From the NCBI GenBank assembly GCA_030005635.1, contig JARUHP010000002.1:124001-188000 (forward strand): 64,000 bases of DNA. The letters are read 5' to 3'. The notes under the pieces are model-generated. The model saw nothing but the letters and a program-made list of their open reading frames with translations, did not search any database and was not told where the DNA came from. The DNA comes from Deltaproteobacteria bacterium IMCC39146 (GTDB lineage Bacteria > Desulfobacterota > Desulfuromonadia > Desulfuromonadales > BM103). Positions within the stretch are counted from its first letter, which is position 1; the number at the start of each line of letters is the position of its first letter. Of this stretch, positions 50,026 to 59,613 are shown piece by piece. The position numbers and the translations under genes are program-made.

Positions 50026-52665
50026 ATGGAATCAGAACTGCAAACAATTTATCTTAAAGATTATCAGCCGCCCAAATACCTGGTTGAAACGGTCGATCTT
50101 CATGTTGACCTTTCACCAAGCCAAACCAAAGTTCGAGCCACACTTCAGTTTGCTGCCAATCCGGAGTGCACAGAAGAACGGGCTGAGCTTTCTCTTCATG
50201 GTAGACAGCTTGAGTTGTTGTCCCTGACACTCGATGGTCGGGAGCTGGCTGCCGATGAGTACCAGGTTGATAGTGAAGGTCTGACGATTCCGGTTGTGCC
50301 GCAACGGTTTGTCCTGGAGACAATGGTCGAGATTAACCCCGAAGGCAATACCGCGTTGGAAGGGCTGTATCGTGCCAGCGAGATTTTCTGTACCCAGTGT
50401 GAGGCCCAGGGCTTTCGAAAAATCACCTTCTATCCGGACCGTCCCGATGTCATGGCGCGCTTTATGACGACTCTGGTCGGTGATCGTAAAACCAATCCGG
50501 TCCTTCTTGCTAACGGCAATCTGGTTGAATCAGGTGAACTCGATGATGGTCGCCATTATGCACGGTTCGAGGACCCCTTCCCGAAGCCGAGCTACCTCTT
50601 CGCTATGGTCGCTGGTCAACTCACGGCTATAGACGATAGCTTTGTCACTATGTCGGGTCGCAAGGTCAGTCTGCAGATCTTTGTCGAAGAGCGCAATCGC
50701 TATAAGTGCGACCATGCCATGCTCTCACTTAAAAACGCCATGCGCTGGGACGAAGAGGTCTATGGCCTGGAATATGATCTCGATGAGTACAAGGTGGTCG
50801 CGGTTGATGACTTCAACATGGGGGCGATGGAGAACAAGGGGCTGAATGTCTTTAACTCCAAGTATGTTCTGGCCAAACCAGAAACAGCCACAGATGCCGA
50901 TTTTCAGGGCATTGAAGGTGTGATTGGTCACGAGTATTTCCACAACTGGACCGGTAACCGGGTCACCTGCCGCGACTGGTTTCAACTCAGCCTCAAAGAA
51001 GGCTTGACGGTTTTCCGAGATCAGGAGTTTTCCGCCGATATGGGCTCGCGGGCGGTCAAACGGATCGGCGAAATTCGGTTGTTGCGAAATTTTCAATTCC
51101 CCGAAGACGCCGGGCCGATGTCTCACCCGGTGCGGCCAGAATCGTATATCGAGATCAACAACTTCTATACGGCTACGGTCTATAATAAGGGCGCCGAAGT
51201 GATCCGCATGTACCAGACCCTGCTCGGCAAAGAGGGCTTTCAGCAGGGCATGAAGCTCTACTTTGAGCGGCACGATGGGCAGGCTGTGACGACCGATGAT
51301 TTCCTCGCGGCGATGGCGGATGCCAACGGCGCTGACTTGAATCAATTCAGGCGTTGGTACAGCCAGTCCGGCACGCCGGTTCTGGATGTCGAGGGTCGCT
51401 ACGATGCCGAAGCCAAAACCTTCTGCCTGACGGTGCGCCAGTCTTGCCCCGATACACCGGAACAGTCTGCAAAGCAGCCTTTCCTGGTCCCTTTACGGAT
51501 AGGTCTGCTGGGACCAGATGGCCAGGATCTGCCTCTACAGTTTGTTGCTGAGGAAAAAGCGCAGATTGGTTCACGAACCCTTAAAATTACCGAGGCTGAA
51601 CAGTCCTTCACCTTTGTTAACCTCCCTGTGGCGCCCGTGCCTTCACTGCTGCGTGACTTCTCTGCGCCCGTTAAGGTTGATTATCCCTACGACAGAGAGG
51701 AACTTTCTTTCCTGTTTGCCAAAGACAATGACGCTTTTAATCGCTGGGAGGCCGGACAGCGCCTGGCGACAGATATTCTCCTGGAGATGGTTAGCGATAT
51801 CGTGGCAAAACGTGCAGTAGAGGTTCCCGGAGACTTTCTTACCGCATTCCGTTCTGCTCTGCAGGATCGGGAGGCTGATCCTGCACTCTTGTCTCTGGCC
51901 TTGACCCTGCCCGGCGAAATGGAACTCGCCGAAGCGATGGGCGTGGCTGACCCGGGTGCGATTCATATTGCTCGTCAAGTTTTACGTAAAACGCTGGCGG
52001 CGGCTTTACATGAGGATTTTACTGCGGTTCTTGACACGATGCAGGATGATGGCCTCTATTCTTTAACCTCGGAGGCGATCGGTCGCCGCAGCCTGAAGAA
52101 CCTCTGCCTCGGTTATCTGGCACTGCTCGATATCCCCTCTATACAACAGAACTGCTTCGATCGTTTTGCTGATGCGGACAATATGACTGACCGTATGGCG
52201 GCGCTGACTTGCCTGGTCCATAATCGATTGCCACGTTGGGAAGAAGTCCTCGCTGCTTTCTACCATCAATTTGAGAACGACCCCCTGGTGGTCGATAAAT
52301 GGTTCACCTTGCAGGCAACCTCGCCACAAGCGGAGACTCTCACTGAAATAGAAGCGTTGATGTCGCACCCGGCCTTTACCATGCGCAACCCGAACCGGGT
52401 CCGTTCCCTGGTTGGAGCTTTTGCACAAGGCAACCCGGCTCGATTCCATGACCTGTCCGGTGCCGGTTACGCCTTTTTAGCTGACCGGGTGATTGAGCTC
52501 GACACACTCAACCCCCAGGTTGCCGCCAGACTGGTCTCTCCTTTAAGCCGTTGGCGGCGTTACGACAGTGAGCGTCAGGGCATGATGAAGGTTCAGTTGG
52601 AGCGTATTCAGCGTCAGGACAATCTCTCCACGGATGTGGGAGAAATTGTAGGAAAATCGCTTTGA
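50026..52665 (+). CDS. pepN: Aminopeptidase N (M1 family)
   Basis: The 879-residue zinc enzyme removes N-terminal residues from peptides. 'GAMENKGLNVFN' is the exopeptidase motif and 'HEYFHNWTGNRVTCRDWFQL' carries the zinc site (H302, E303, H306) with the third ligand E325 in 'LKEG'. The tyrosine of the transition state lies in 'YTATVYNKGAEVIRM'. Length and C-terminal helical domain match the E. coli type. AAAAGG precedes ATG 50026. It heads a plus-strand set with an SDR protein and protoporphyrinogen oxidase. Confidence 0.96.
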   Translation: MESELQTIYLKDYQPPKYLVETVDLHVDLSPSQTKVRATLQFAANPECTEERAELSLHGRQLELLSLTLDGRELAADEYQVDSEGLTIPVVPQRFVLETMVEINPEGNTALEGLYRASEIFCTQCEAQGFRKITFYPDRPDVMARFMTTLVGDRKTNPVLLANGNLVESGELDDGRHYARFEDPFPKPSYLFAMVAGQLTAIDDSFVTMSGRKVSLQIFVEERNRYKCDHAMLSLKNAMRWDEEVYGLEYDLDEYKVVAVDDFNMGAMENKGLNVFNSKYVLAKPETATDADFQGIEGVIGHEYFHNWTGNRVTCRDWFQLSLKEGLTVFRDQEFSADMGSRAVKRIGEIRLLRNFQFPEDAGPMSHPVRPESYIEINNFYTATVYNKGAEVIRMYQTLLGKEGFQQGMKLYFERHDGQAVTTDDFLAAMADANGADLNQFRRWYSQSGTPVLDVEGRYDAEAKTFCLTVRQSCPDTPEQSAKQPFLVPLRIGLLGPDGQDLPLQFVAEEKAQIGSRTLKITEAEQSFTFVNLPVAPVPSLLRDFSAPVKVDYPYDREELSFLFAKDNDAFNRWEAGQRLATDILLEMVSDIVAKRAVEVPGDFLTAFRSALQDREADPALLSLALTLPGEMELAEAMGVADPGAIHIARQVLRKTLAAALHEDFTAVLDTMQDDGLYSLTSEAIGRRSLKNLCLGYLALLDIPSIQQNCFDRFADADNMTDRMAALTCLVHNRLPRWEEVLAAFYHQFENDPLVVDKWFTLQATSPQAETLTEIEALMSHPAFTMRNPNRVRSLVGAFAQGNPARFHDLSGAGYAFLADRVIELDTLNPQVAARLVSPLSRWRRYDSERQGMMKVQLERIQRQDNLSTDVGEIVGKSL

Positions 52666-52729
52666 ACTTGTGCAGGATTAAGGGCACAGAATCTAAGGAA
52701 GAAAGCCAGAACCCAGAACCCTTTAACAA

Positions 52730-53671
52730 ATGTTAACTATGAAAAATTCAAACTTATTATCTGAAATCCTGATTATCGGTTGCGGTGACATCGGCGTTCG
52801 AGTTGCTCAGCTTGAGAAACAGGTCGGTCAGAAAGTCTCCGGGCTGGTTCGTTCCGAAGAGGGCGCTGAGCGCTTGCGTGGTTATGGCCTCGAGCCGGTA
52901 CTGGGAACCCTCGATGATTTGACCTCACTGAGTGATCTGCCGACAGCCGGAAAGCTGGTTTACTATTTTGCCCCTCCGACCGGTGGCGGCCCTTTCGACA
53001 GCCGCATGCGCAGCTTTTGTCAGGCTGTAGGCGCAGGGTTGTTGCCAGACAAAGTGGTTTATATGAGTACCAGCGGCGTATATGGTGATTGTGGTGGTGA
53101 ATGGGTTACCGAGGAGACTCCCTTGAATCCCCAGACCAGCCGCGCGCAGCGTCGCGTTGATGCCGAAACCATCTTGCAGGAGTGGGGGCGGCAGCACTCG
53201 GTCCCGATCGTTATCCTCCGGGTGACCGGCATCTATGGTCCCGGTCGTCTCCCCCTGGCGAGGATTCAGCAGAGGCACCCGGTGCTGCGTGAGGAAGAAT
53301 CTCCACCGACCAATCGCATCCATGCCGATGATCTGGCTGTCGTCTGTGTGAAAGCGGCTGAAAAAGCCGCTGATGGTGATGTCTTTAATGTCAGTGACGG
53401 CCAACCGGGAACCATGACACAATATTTCAACCTTGTCTCTGAGTTGCTTGGCTTGCCACTTCTGCCGCAGGTTGATATGGAAGAAGCAAAGCGGGTTATG
53501 AATCCGATGATGCTTTCTTACCTTACAGAGACCCGGCGCATGGATAACCGTAAGATGATCGATCAACTTGGCATCACATTGAGGTATCCGAAGCTTGAGG
53601 CCGGGTTGAAGAATGTTATTGCTCAACTGGATCAACCGAATATGGGATACTTTGGCTCGATAGGACATTAA
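52730..53671 (+). CDS. NAD(P)-dependent epimerase/dehydratase-like SDR protein (YeeZ-like)
   Basis: The 313-residue extended SDR has the dinucleotide-binding strand 'EILIIGCGDIGVRVAQ', 'YYFAPPTGGGPFD', 'YMSTSGVYGDCGGEWV' (the Tyr of the Y-x3-K-like position) and 'RVTGIYGPGRLPLARI'. The active-site Lys is not obvious, so catalysis is uncertain. ATG 52730 and 52739 are both possible and neither has a good ribosome site. It lies between pepN and the haem gene; neighbours do not reveal a substrate. Confidence 0.8.
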   Translation: MLTMKNSNLLSEILIIGCGDIGVRVAQLEKQVGQKVSGLVRSEEGAERLRGYGLEPVLGTLDDLTSLSDLPTAGKLVYYFAPPTGGGPFDSRMRSFCQAVGAGLLPDKVVYMSTSGVYGDCGGEWVTEETPLNPQTSRAQRRVDAETILQEWGRQHSVPIVILRVTGIYGPGRLPLARIQQRHPVLREEESPPTNRIHADDLAVVCVKAAEKAADGDVFNVSDGQPGTMTQYFNLVSELLGLPLLPQVDMEEAKRVMNPMMLSYLTETRRMDNRKMIDQLGITLRYPKLEAGLKNVIAQLDQPNMGYFGSIGH

Positions 53672-53741
53672 CGGGAGGTTCAGGGATAAGGGCTCAGGGT
53701 GAATGGTTTCCTTTTGCCTTTGGCCCTGTACCCTTAACCCG
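53672..53741. repeat. GGGATAAGGGC/CCCTGTACCC intergenic repeat, copy 1
   Basis: The left part reads GGTTCAGGGATAAGGGC and the right part GGCCCTGTACCCTTAACCC. They are imperfect complements and share the same words with the repeat at 60213-60276. It fills the gap between the SDR gene and protoporphyrinogen oxidase, ahead of the GGAG ribosome site. Confidence 0.5.
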
Positions 53742-53757
53742 ATTTCCGGAGTTAATC

Positions 53758-55167
53758 ATGAAAAAAATTGCAATCATTGGTGCCGGCATCTCCGGCTTGA
53801 GTACTGCCTTTACCATTGAACGTCTTGCCGCTGAAGCCGGTCTGGATGTCGAGGTCACGGTCTTCGAACGCGAGGAGCGAACCGGCGGTAAGATCTGGAG
53901 TATCAAGGAAGAGGGGTATCTCTGCGAATGGGGGCCGAACGGTTTTCTTGATAGCAAACCGATGACCCTGGAGCTGTGTGATCAGCTTGGTATTCGGGAT
54001 CAGCTTGAGCGTTCCAACGACAACGCCCGCAAGCGATTCATCTACAGTGGTGGAATCCTCAACCGCCTGCCGGAAAACGGACCAATGTTTTTGCAGTCGA
54101 AACTGATCAGCTGGCCGGGCAAGATTCGTCTGGCCCAGGAGTTCCTCAAGCCCAAGCGCACCGATGGCGTTGATGAAACCCTGGCTGATTTTGCCCGTCG
54201 TCGCCTTGGCGCGGAAGCCCTCGATAAGTTGATCGGGCCGATGGTCTCCGGAATCTTCGCCGGCAATCCGGAGACGATGAGTCTGAAGAGTTGCTTTCCA
54301 CGCATTCACGAGCTGGAGCAGGAGTATGGTGGTCTGCTTAGAGCCATGATGATGCTGGCCAAAAAGAAGAGGGCCGAAGTCAAGGCCGGCAAGCAGGTTG
54401 CCAGCGCCGCAGGGCCGGGCGGTGTGCTGACCTCTTTTGTTGGTGGTATTCAAGAACTGACTGACGGCACGGTCAAGGGTCTTAAAGGCGAAGTCAAGAC
54501 CGGACAGGCTGTTGCCGGTTTGAAAAAGATCGATGGTGGCTGGGAGCTACGCCTGGCTGACGGTTCTAACTATGATGCCGATGTTGTTGTTTCTGCAGCT
54601 CCGGCCCATGTCCTCAAAGAGCTGACTTGGTCAGTCGACGGTGAATTGTCTGAACTTCTTGGTGCTATTCCCTACGCACCGATGAACGTGATCTGTTTCG
54701 GTTATGAGCAGGAAAAAGTTGCTCGTGATCTGGATGGCTTCGGTTACCTGATCCCGAAGAAAGAGGGCTGTAAAATCCTTGGTACGCTGTGGGATTCGAG
54801 CATCTTCCCGAAACGCGCTCCGGAAGGCCACGTCATGCTGCGTTCCATGATGGGGGGCGCCACGACTCCCGAGGCAATAGATCTAAGCGATGCCGAGGTT
54901 AAAGAAAGAACCATGGCCGAGCTCAAGAAGATCATGGGAATAGAGGCGGAACCTGATTTTGTGCGAATCTTCCGCCATCAACGTGCCATCCCCCAGTATG
55001 TTGCCGGCCATGCTGATCGCTTGCTTGCGATAGACGAGCGCCTGAAGAATCATCCCGGTTTGATCCTGACAGGCAATTCATTCTTTGGCATCGGTCTCAA
55101 TGATTGCGTCAACGCGGCATACAAGGCCGGTGATCAGGTTCTCTCCTGCTTGCAGGAAACTGACTGA
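53758..55167 (+). CDS. hemY: Protoporphyrinogen oxidase (HemY/HemG flavoprotein type)
   Basis: The 469-residue FAD enzyme oxidises protoporphyrinogen IX (or coproporphyrinogen) in haem synthesis. It opens with the dinucleotide fold 'KIAIIGAGISGLSTAFTIE', then 'VFEREERTGGKIWS' and 'EWGPNGFL', and closes with 'LILTGNSFFGIGLNDCVNAAYKAG', the FAD C-terminal motif. GGAG lies 7 bases upstream of ATG 53758. It completes the route with hemE and hemH, about 14 kb away. Confidence 0.93.
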   Translation: MKKIAIIGAGISGLSTAFTIERLAAEAGLDVEVTVFEREERTGGKIWSIKEEGYLCEWGPNGFLDSKPMTLELCDQLGIRDQLERSNDNARKRFIYSGGILNRLPENGPMFLQSKLISWPGKIRLAQEFLKPKRTDGVDETLADFARRRLGAEALDKLIGPMVSGIFAGNPETMSLKSCFPRIHELEQEYGGLLRAMMMLAKKKRAEVKAGKQVASAAGPGGVLTSFVGGIQELTDGTVKGLKGEVKTGQAVAGLKKIDGGWELRLADGSNYDADVVVSAAPAHVLKELTWSVDGELSELLGAIPYAPMNVICFGYEQEKVARDLDGFGYLIPKKEGCKILGTLWDSSIFPKRAPEGHVMLRSMMGGATTPEAIDLSDAEVKERTMAELKKIMGIEAEPDFVRIFRHQRAIPQYVAGHADRLLAIDERLKNHPGLILTGNSFFGIGLNDCVNAAYKAGDQVLSCLQETD

Positions 55168-55437
55168 TTAAAACTGGTTGCAATCGTTCTGCCCGGAAGC
55201 TTGCTGCGACCTGAGTGTTCTTCTGATATCTGTTGCTTCTTTGAAAGCCTCCTCCTCGCAACGGATCAGTGTTGGGGCTCGAAATGACGGCAGTACTTTC
55301 TTGAACGCTAAAACGTTTCAGCGAGCGCTCGGTTTAATCGTGATCACTGTTTAAGTTCATGTAAGTCTCACTGGCCGCATCATAAAATGGTGTTGTTTTA
55401 CTAAATACGATACATCTTCTTTGTTGGAGAACCTTGC

Positions 55438-56349
55438 ATGAGATTATTGACTCGTTCCGATTTTGACGGCATCTGCTGTGCGGTTCTGTTAAAAGAACTC
55501 GGCATGATGGATGAGATGGTCTATGCCCATCCAAAGGATCTTCAAGATGGCAAAGTTCCTGTCACCGAGAATGATATCCTGGCTAATGTCCCTTATGTCC
55601 CCGGATGCGGCCTCTGGTTTGACCACCATTCCAGTGAGGTGGAACGCAATGACCTTGAGGGCCGCTATAAAGGCTCAAGCAAAGCGGCGCCGAGTGCTGC
55701 CCGCGTGATCTGTGATTACTACGGTGCTGAAAAGTTTGAACGGTTTAAGGAGCTTATCGATTACGTCGACAAGGTTGATTCCGCGCAGTTAAGCGAGGAG
55801 GAGATTCTTAATCCGACTGGTTGGGTTTTGCTTGGTTTCCTCTGTGATCCGCGAACGGGTCTCGGTTACAACAAGTCTTATACAATCAGTAACCTGGCTT
55901 TCTGTCGTAATCTGGTTGATATGATCGGTGAAATGTCGATCGATGAAATCCTGGCTCATCCGGATACCATGGAACGCGTAGCTTTCTATTTTGACAGTAC
56001 CGAAAAGGCCAAGAAATTTTACAAAACCTGCACTTGGTCAGATGGGCCGATCGTTATCTCTGATTTCCGTATTGCCGGTATGGCGCCACCGTCAAACCGC
56101 TTTCTCATCTACTCCCTCTACCCCGAAGCGAATCTCTCTATCCGCATGATTGATGGTAAAGATGGCAAGTTTGTCTCTTTTTCGGTGGGCTACAGCGTCC
56201 TCAACCGGACGGCCACGGTGGATGTTGGCTCCCTGATGCTTAAATACGGCGGTGGCGGTCACAAGGTGGTGGGAACCTGTCAGGTCCCGTACGAAGAAGC
56301 AGAAGACACCCTCTATGAGATGGTTGATTTTATCAAGTCGACGAGTTGA
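55438..56349 (+). CDS. DHH-family phosphoesterase
   Basis: The 303-residue protein has the DHH motifs: 'TRSDFDGICCAVLL' (motif I Asp), 'LWFDHHSSE' (Asp-His-His) and 'DKVDSAQ'. The DHHA1 C-terminus has 'YGGGGHKVVGTCQV'. Relatives split short oligonucleotides, cyclic dinucleotides or polyphosphate; the arrangement here resembles exopolyphosphatase/oligoribonuclease-like members. Which substrate is used is not clear. A strong terminator follows, and the gene stands alone. Confidence 0.88.
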   Translation: MRLLTRSDFDGICCAVLLKELGMMDEMVYAHPKDLQDGKVPVTENDILANVPYVPGCGLWFDHHSSEVERNDLEGRYKGSSKAAPSAARVICDYYGAEKFERFKELIDYVDKVDSAQLSEEEILNPTGWVLLGFLCDPRTGLGYNKSYTISNLAFCRNLVDMIGEMSIDEILAHPDTMERVAFYFDSTEKAKKFYKTCTWSDGPIVISDFRIAGMAPPSNRFLIYSLYPEANLSIRMIDGKDGKFVSFSVGYSVLNRTATVDVGSLMLKYGGGGHKVVGTCQVPYEEAEDTLYEMVDFIKSTS

Positions 56350-56371
56350 ACTCTCTCTAAACATTTAACAT

Positions 56372-56407
56372 AAAAAGGGCGTCAGATTTATCTCTGTCGC
56401 CCTTTTT
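56372..56407. terminator. Rho-independent terminator after the DHH gene
   Basis: AAAAAGGGCG (56372-56381) pairs with CGCCCTTTTT (56398-56407) around a 16-base loop with inner pairing. The T-run serves the plus strand and the A-run would serve the minus strand. It lies 23 bases past the DHH stop codon. Confidence 0.85.
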
Positions 56408-56490
56408 ATGTTTTATCGCATTGCGTAGAATGCTGCTTGTCTGCAAGTAAGCTCCCCTAGCAGCCAGTTCATGGTTAGTTCGTCAGGTTG

Positions 56491-57102
56491 CTAGTGTTTT
56501 TTGTCTTTGCGACTGACGATAATGAAGGTTAGCATAACTGCAAGAATCAGAGTTGCACCCATCCCCCACATGCTGATCTGCTCAACCTGACCACCAACAT
56601 CCTGCCCCAAGGCGTCGATCTTTGAGCGGGTTTCATCAGCCTGCGCTTGTGTTTTAGCCAGTGCTTTGCTTGTCTTCTCCTGTACAGAAGAGAACTCAGC
56701 CTGCATCTTCTGCAACTGACCTTGCAGAGCACTGATTTTGCCAGACTGTTCCACAATCGTGTCGTTTTGAAGCATGAACTGGTCAGTCAGTGAACCTAAT
56801 GATTTCGCTATGGGTTCCAGCTCAACGAGCGCCTGCTTGATTCTCTCTGTTTGGGTTTCAACCCCTTGGAGTTGACTTGCAAACTTCCCTTTCATGTCAG
56901 TTTGCGAGGCTTCAGTTTTGTTGCTGAGAAGCTCCATCTGTTTTTGCTGTTCTTTGAGAGAGGTCTTCTGCTCAACCAGGTCTTTTTGCAGGTACCAGAT
57001 TTTCTCCTGGATACGTTCAATCTCTGACAGAACAAGTGCCTGCTCGGCGTATAGAGGGGCTGCGAAGAGCAGTAGAAGGAAGAAGAGTTGCAGAGCTTTC
57101 AA
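56491..57102 (-). CDS. Exported membrane-anchored coiled-coil protein
   Basis: The 203-residue protein is not a family I know. It has a signal peptide (about 1-19, 'LQLFFLLLLFAAPLYA'), a long Gln/Glu/Lys-rich coiled coil (about 25-165), and a C-terminal membrane segment 'MGATLILAVMLTFIIV' with a Lys-rich cytosolic end. I use TTG 57102 as start because GGAGG lies six bases ahead; the ATG at 57114 has no ribosome site. It could scaffold or sense across the periplasm. It follows the methyltransferase gene on the same strand. Confidence 0.65.
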   Translation of the reverse strand: MKALQLFFLLLLFAAPLYAEQALVLSEIERIQEKIWYLQKDLVEQKTSLKEQQKQMELLSNKTEASQTDMKGKFASQLQGVETQTERIKQALVELEPIAKSLGSLTDQFMLQNDTIVEQSGKISALQGQLQKMQAEFSSVQEKTSKALAKTQAQADETRSKIDALGQDVGGQVEQISMWGMGATLILAVMLTFIIVSRKDKKH

Positions 57103-57200
57103 GATGACCTCCATTAGTAGGTTTGCTTGTTAATCCAGAAGGTTTTCCCGGTTGTTGGCCGCAGGTAATAATGAAAATGTAACCCAATTGGAACAGCAGG

Positions 57201-57881
57201 TCAAAGGCGAGATCTATCAATGGACGCGGAAAGTTCTGCCATCAGGAGACGATTCTTGGGTGTGACGTCAGCCGGTATCTGCTGTGTGAAGATCGTGTAG
57301 CCATGGTTGCGCAATTGCTGAGCCCTGACAACGTCTGCGGCCAGTGACCCTTCGAGCCAACCGCCCAGTCCGCCCTGGTCAGCGTTTTTCAGGTTGTGGC
57401 AACAGGGCAGGAGAGCCAGTCGTGCCTGTGCTTTTGCTGCCTGCTGCAGAACCAGGTCAGACAAGCTACCGCAAGCGTGAACGGAAACGACAAGGTCAGT
57501 AGATTCCAGAACTACCTTCTCCAATGACATTTCGACGAATTCGATCCGACCTTCAAGCCTTGGCCAGCTTTCGAGCAGAGCCTGATAAAGTTTATTGGCG
57601 GAAGCGGGGAGGGTGCGATCTATGGCGAGAGCCACCGGTGAACTATCATCGAGGATCAGAAGAAGAGCTGCTGCCAAACCATGGCCACAGGCCAGGTCAA
57701 CCACGCGTCCGCCTCGGAAGCGTCGTCTGACACGTCGGGCAACCTCCCAGGCTTCGAATAATTCTTTGCGGGGCAAGCAGCCCGCCTTGCAAACGGCGCG
57801 GCCAACTTTATCGAAAAGGGAGTCGCTCGGGAAGAGAAAGGTTTCTTTTTCTGTCAGGCGATTTCTGGAAGATCGGTTCAT
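57201..57881 (-). CDS. SAM-dependent methyltransferase, Methyltransf_32-like
   Basis: The 226-residue protein has the SAM-binding 'GGRVVDLACGHGLAAALLL' and a following acidic 'ALAIDRTLP'. 'VVSVHACGSLSDLVLQQA' and 'LALLPCCHNLKN' are shared with a group linked to GSTCD-like and tRNA-modifying methyltransferases. The 'PCCH' motif resembles catalytic-loop cysteines of that group. The substrate is probably RNA, by analogy, and this is uncertain. It is on the same strand as its downstream neighbour but 100 bases away. Confidence 0.8.
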   Translation of the reverse strand: MNRSSRNRLTEKETFLFPSDSLFDKVGRAVCKAGCLPRKELFEAWEVARRVRRRFRGGRVVDLACGHGLAAALLLILDDSSPVALAIDRTLPASANKLYQALLESWPRLEGRIEFVEMSLEKVVLESTDLVVSVHACGSLSDLVLQQAAKAQARLALLPCCHNLKNADQGGLGGWLEGSLAADVVRAQQLRNHGYTIFTQQIPADVTPKNRLLMAELSASIDRSRL

Positions 57882-57954
57882 AGGGGCCAGGTACGTGGGA
57901 CGAGGGACGCGGAACGAGGTTAAACTTTTTGAGTCAGATTGTTCGCGCTATCGG

Positions 57955-58317
57955 CTATGCGCCACGCGTCTCCTTACTACTCTGACAATCAATGCAAAAG
58001 AGAGCTTCCGGTTGTGCTTTCAGACGGGCGTACCCGATTTCATCTTCGCAGCTCGCACACAAGCCATACTCATCATCAGCGCATCGACGCAGGGCTGTCT
58101 CTATGCGCGTCAGGCGCGTTTGTGCGGTGCGTCGGTTCGCCTGCACCATGCTTTGCTGCTGCATGGCGTCCATTCGGGAAAGACGGCCAATGGGTTCATC
58201 GAGACTGACCGGTTGCGCGCCATCTGATGAGTCGGCAAGCAATTTCTGTAACTCCTCGCGAAGATCGAGCAGTTCCTTATGGAGCTCCTGCTTTTGTTGT
58301 TCGCTTAGTTCATTCAT
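57955..58317 (-). CDS. TraR/DksA-family zinc-finger protein
   Basis: The 120-residue protein has an N-terminal coiled coil (about 1-75, Leu/Glu/Gln-rich) and a C4 zinc finger 'CASCEDEIGYARLKAQPEALFCIDC' region (Cys-x2-Cys and Cys-x2-Cys). This is the DksA/TraR layout that reaches into RNA polymerase's secondary channel, although this protein is shorter than DksA. The two acidic tip residues of DksA are not clearly visible, so direct transcription control is not certain. It overlaps the upstream hydrolase gene by four bases. Confidence 0.85.
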   Translation of the reverse strand: MNELSEQQKQELHKELLDLREELQKLLADSSDGAQPVSLDEPIGRLSRMDAMQQQSMVQANRRTAQTRLTRIETALRRCADDEYGLCASCEDEIGYARLKAQPEALFCIDCQSSKETRGA

Positions 58318-59012
58318 GACACGTCCGTTAACGCTGAAATAAAGTTACTGATTATTTGAGCACCGGACTGCGGATGAGCCAGGAGGGTTATGTGAGGGCC
58401 AGGTGATTTCTCTATCTGCAACTGTGGCAGTAACTGTTGCAGGGGAACTGTCGCACGTTCAGGAACCAGGCGGTCGTTTTTTGCCTGCAGATAGAGGCAG
58501 GGTCCAGAGAAACTTATCTCTGATGGGGGTGGCAGTTCAGCAAGAATTTTCAAGCGATTTGAAAGGACACTCAGCTTAACAGACTTGAGCGCGTTCTGAA
58601 AAATGTCAACGGCCTCAGAGGACGCGCCGCCGAGGCAGAAAAAACGGCCCAGAAATGTTTTTGTGAAGAGGTTGAGGATCAGTTTCTGAGGCAGATAGAG
58701 TCCCAGATCAAGGAAAAAAGGAGTCGGGTGACGCGCAAAGGTTGCAACGAGAAGGACACCCTTCAGATTATCCGGTGGATCGGAGAGGATTTGCAGGCCG
58801 ATCGGTCCGGAGAAAGATTCTGCCAATAACACGAAGGGTTTCTTCCGGGGTAATTGTTTGCGGGCAAAATCGACATGCTCCTGGAAAGATATGACACGAT
58901 CGGTCGGATAGCGCACGACCTGGGCCTCGATATTCTCAGGGAGGTGCTTCAGCAGTGGATCAAAAACCAGGCCTGTGCCGTCGAGGCCAGGAAGGAGTAA
59001 TAACTTCGTCAT
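58314..59012 (-). CDS. Alpha/beta hydrolase
   Basis: The 232-residue protein has the strand 'KLLLLPGLDGTGLVF', nucleophile elbow 'LLAESFSGPIGL' with Ser, Asp in 'AKNDRLVP' and His in 'SPGPHITLLAHP'. The hydrolase fold is clear, but the 'AESFSG' elbow differs from the usual GxSxG in its first residue (A). The substrate is unknown. It overlaps the DksA-like gene (ATGA, 58314-58317), so the two are co-translated. Confidence 0.83.
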   Translation of the reverse strand: MTKLLLLPGLDGTGLVFDPLLKHLPENIEAQVVRYPTDRVISFQEHVDFARKQLPRKKPFVLLAESFSGPIGLQILSDPPDNLKGVLLVATFARHPTPFFLDLGLYLPQKLILNLFTKTFLGRFFCLGGASSEAVDIFQNALKSVKLSVLSNRLKILAELPPPSEISFSGPCLYLQAKNDRLVPERATVPLQQLLPQLQIEKSPGPHITLLAHPQSGAQIISNFISALTDVS

Positions 59013-59107
59013 AAGTGCCTAGATTCCTCTGTTGAATGGTAAACGATAAGTGCGTCGAGCTAGCCTTGTTCTTTTGCTCTCCTCGTAGCACGTTCCGCGT
59101 TCCTGAT

Positions 59108-59611
59108 CTACTTCGATTTCCTGCGGTAAAGATCAGTCTTCAGACTTGAAACGCGATCGAGGAAGAGCATCCCGTCGAGATGATCCAGTTCATGCTGGAT
59201 GGCGACAGATTCAAAGCCACTGGCTTCAATGACGCGCAGCTGCCCTGCGCGGTCGGTGAATTCCACGACAATCTGTTCGGCCCTGGTGACATTGCCGGTG
59301 TAGTCGGGAACGCTCATGCAGCCTTCACGCATCATCTTGCTACCGGATTTTTCGATGATCTCGGGGTTGACCATTTCGAGCAAACCGTGATTATTGTCTT
59401 TACCGAGTTTGCTCTTCGAGACATCAACGACGACGACGCGGATCAACTCGCCGATCTGTGGGGCGGCGACGCCCACCGAATGGCCGGACTCGAGCATGGT
59501 GTCGAGCAGGTCTTGGATGACGGCGATAGTAAGCTCATCAACAGATTCAACCTGTGCTGCGACCTGCTTAAGTATGGGGTCAGGATAGAGGAGTATGGGG
59601 CGAACGGCCAT
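59108..59611 (-). CDS. def: Peptide deformylase
   Basis: The 167-residue metalloenzyme removes the formyl group from new proteins. All three motifs are present: 'GVGVAAPQIG' (written here as 'SVGVAAPQIG'), 'REGCMSVP' with the metal Cys, and 'QHELDHLDGMLF' with H-x3-H and the catalytic Glu. It begins two bases after the stop of the ACT-domain gene, so the two are in one operon. No methionyl-tRNA formyltransferase gene follows in the window. Confidence 0.96.
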   Translation of the reverse strand: MAVRPILLYPDPILKQVAAQVESVDELTIAVIQDLLDTMLESGHSVGVAAPQIGELIRVVVVDVSKSKLGKDNNHGLLEMVNPEIIEKSGSKMMREGCMSVPDYTGNVTRAEQIVVEFTDRAGQLRVIEASGFESVAIQHELDHLDGMLFLDRVSSLKTDLYRRKSK

Positions 59612-59613
59612 GG

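Noticed and set aside
52925-54453. Two long minus-strand frames opposite the SDR and protoporphyrinogen oxidase genes
   Set aside because: Both are antisense to well-supported genes and lack ribosome sites.
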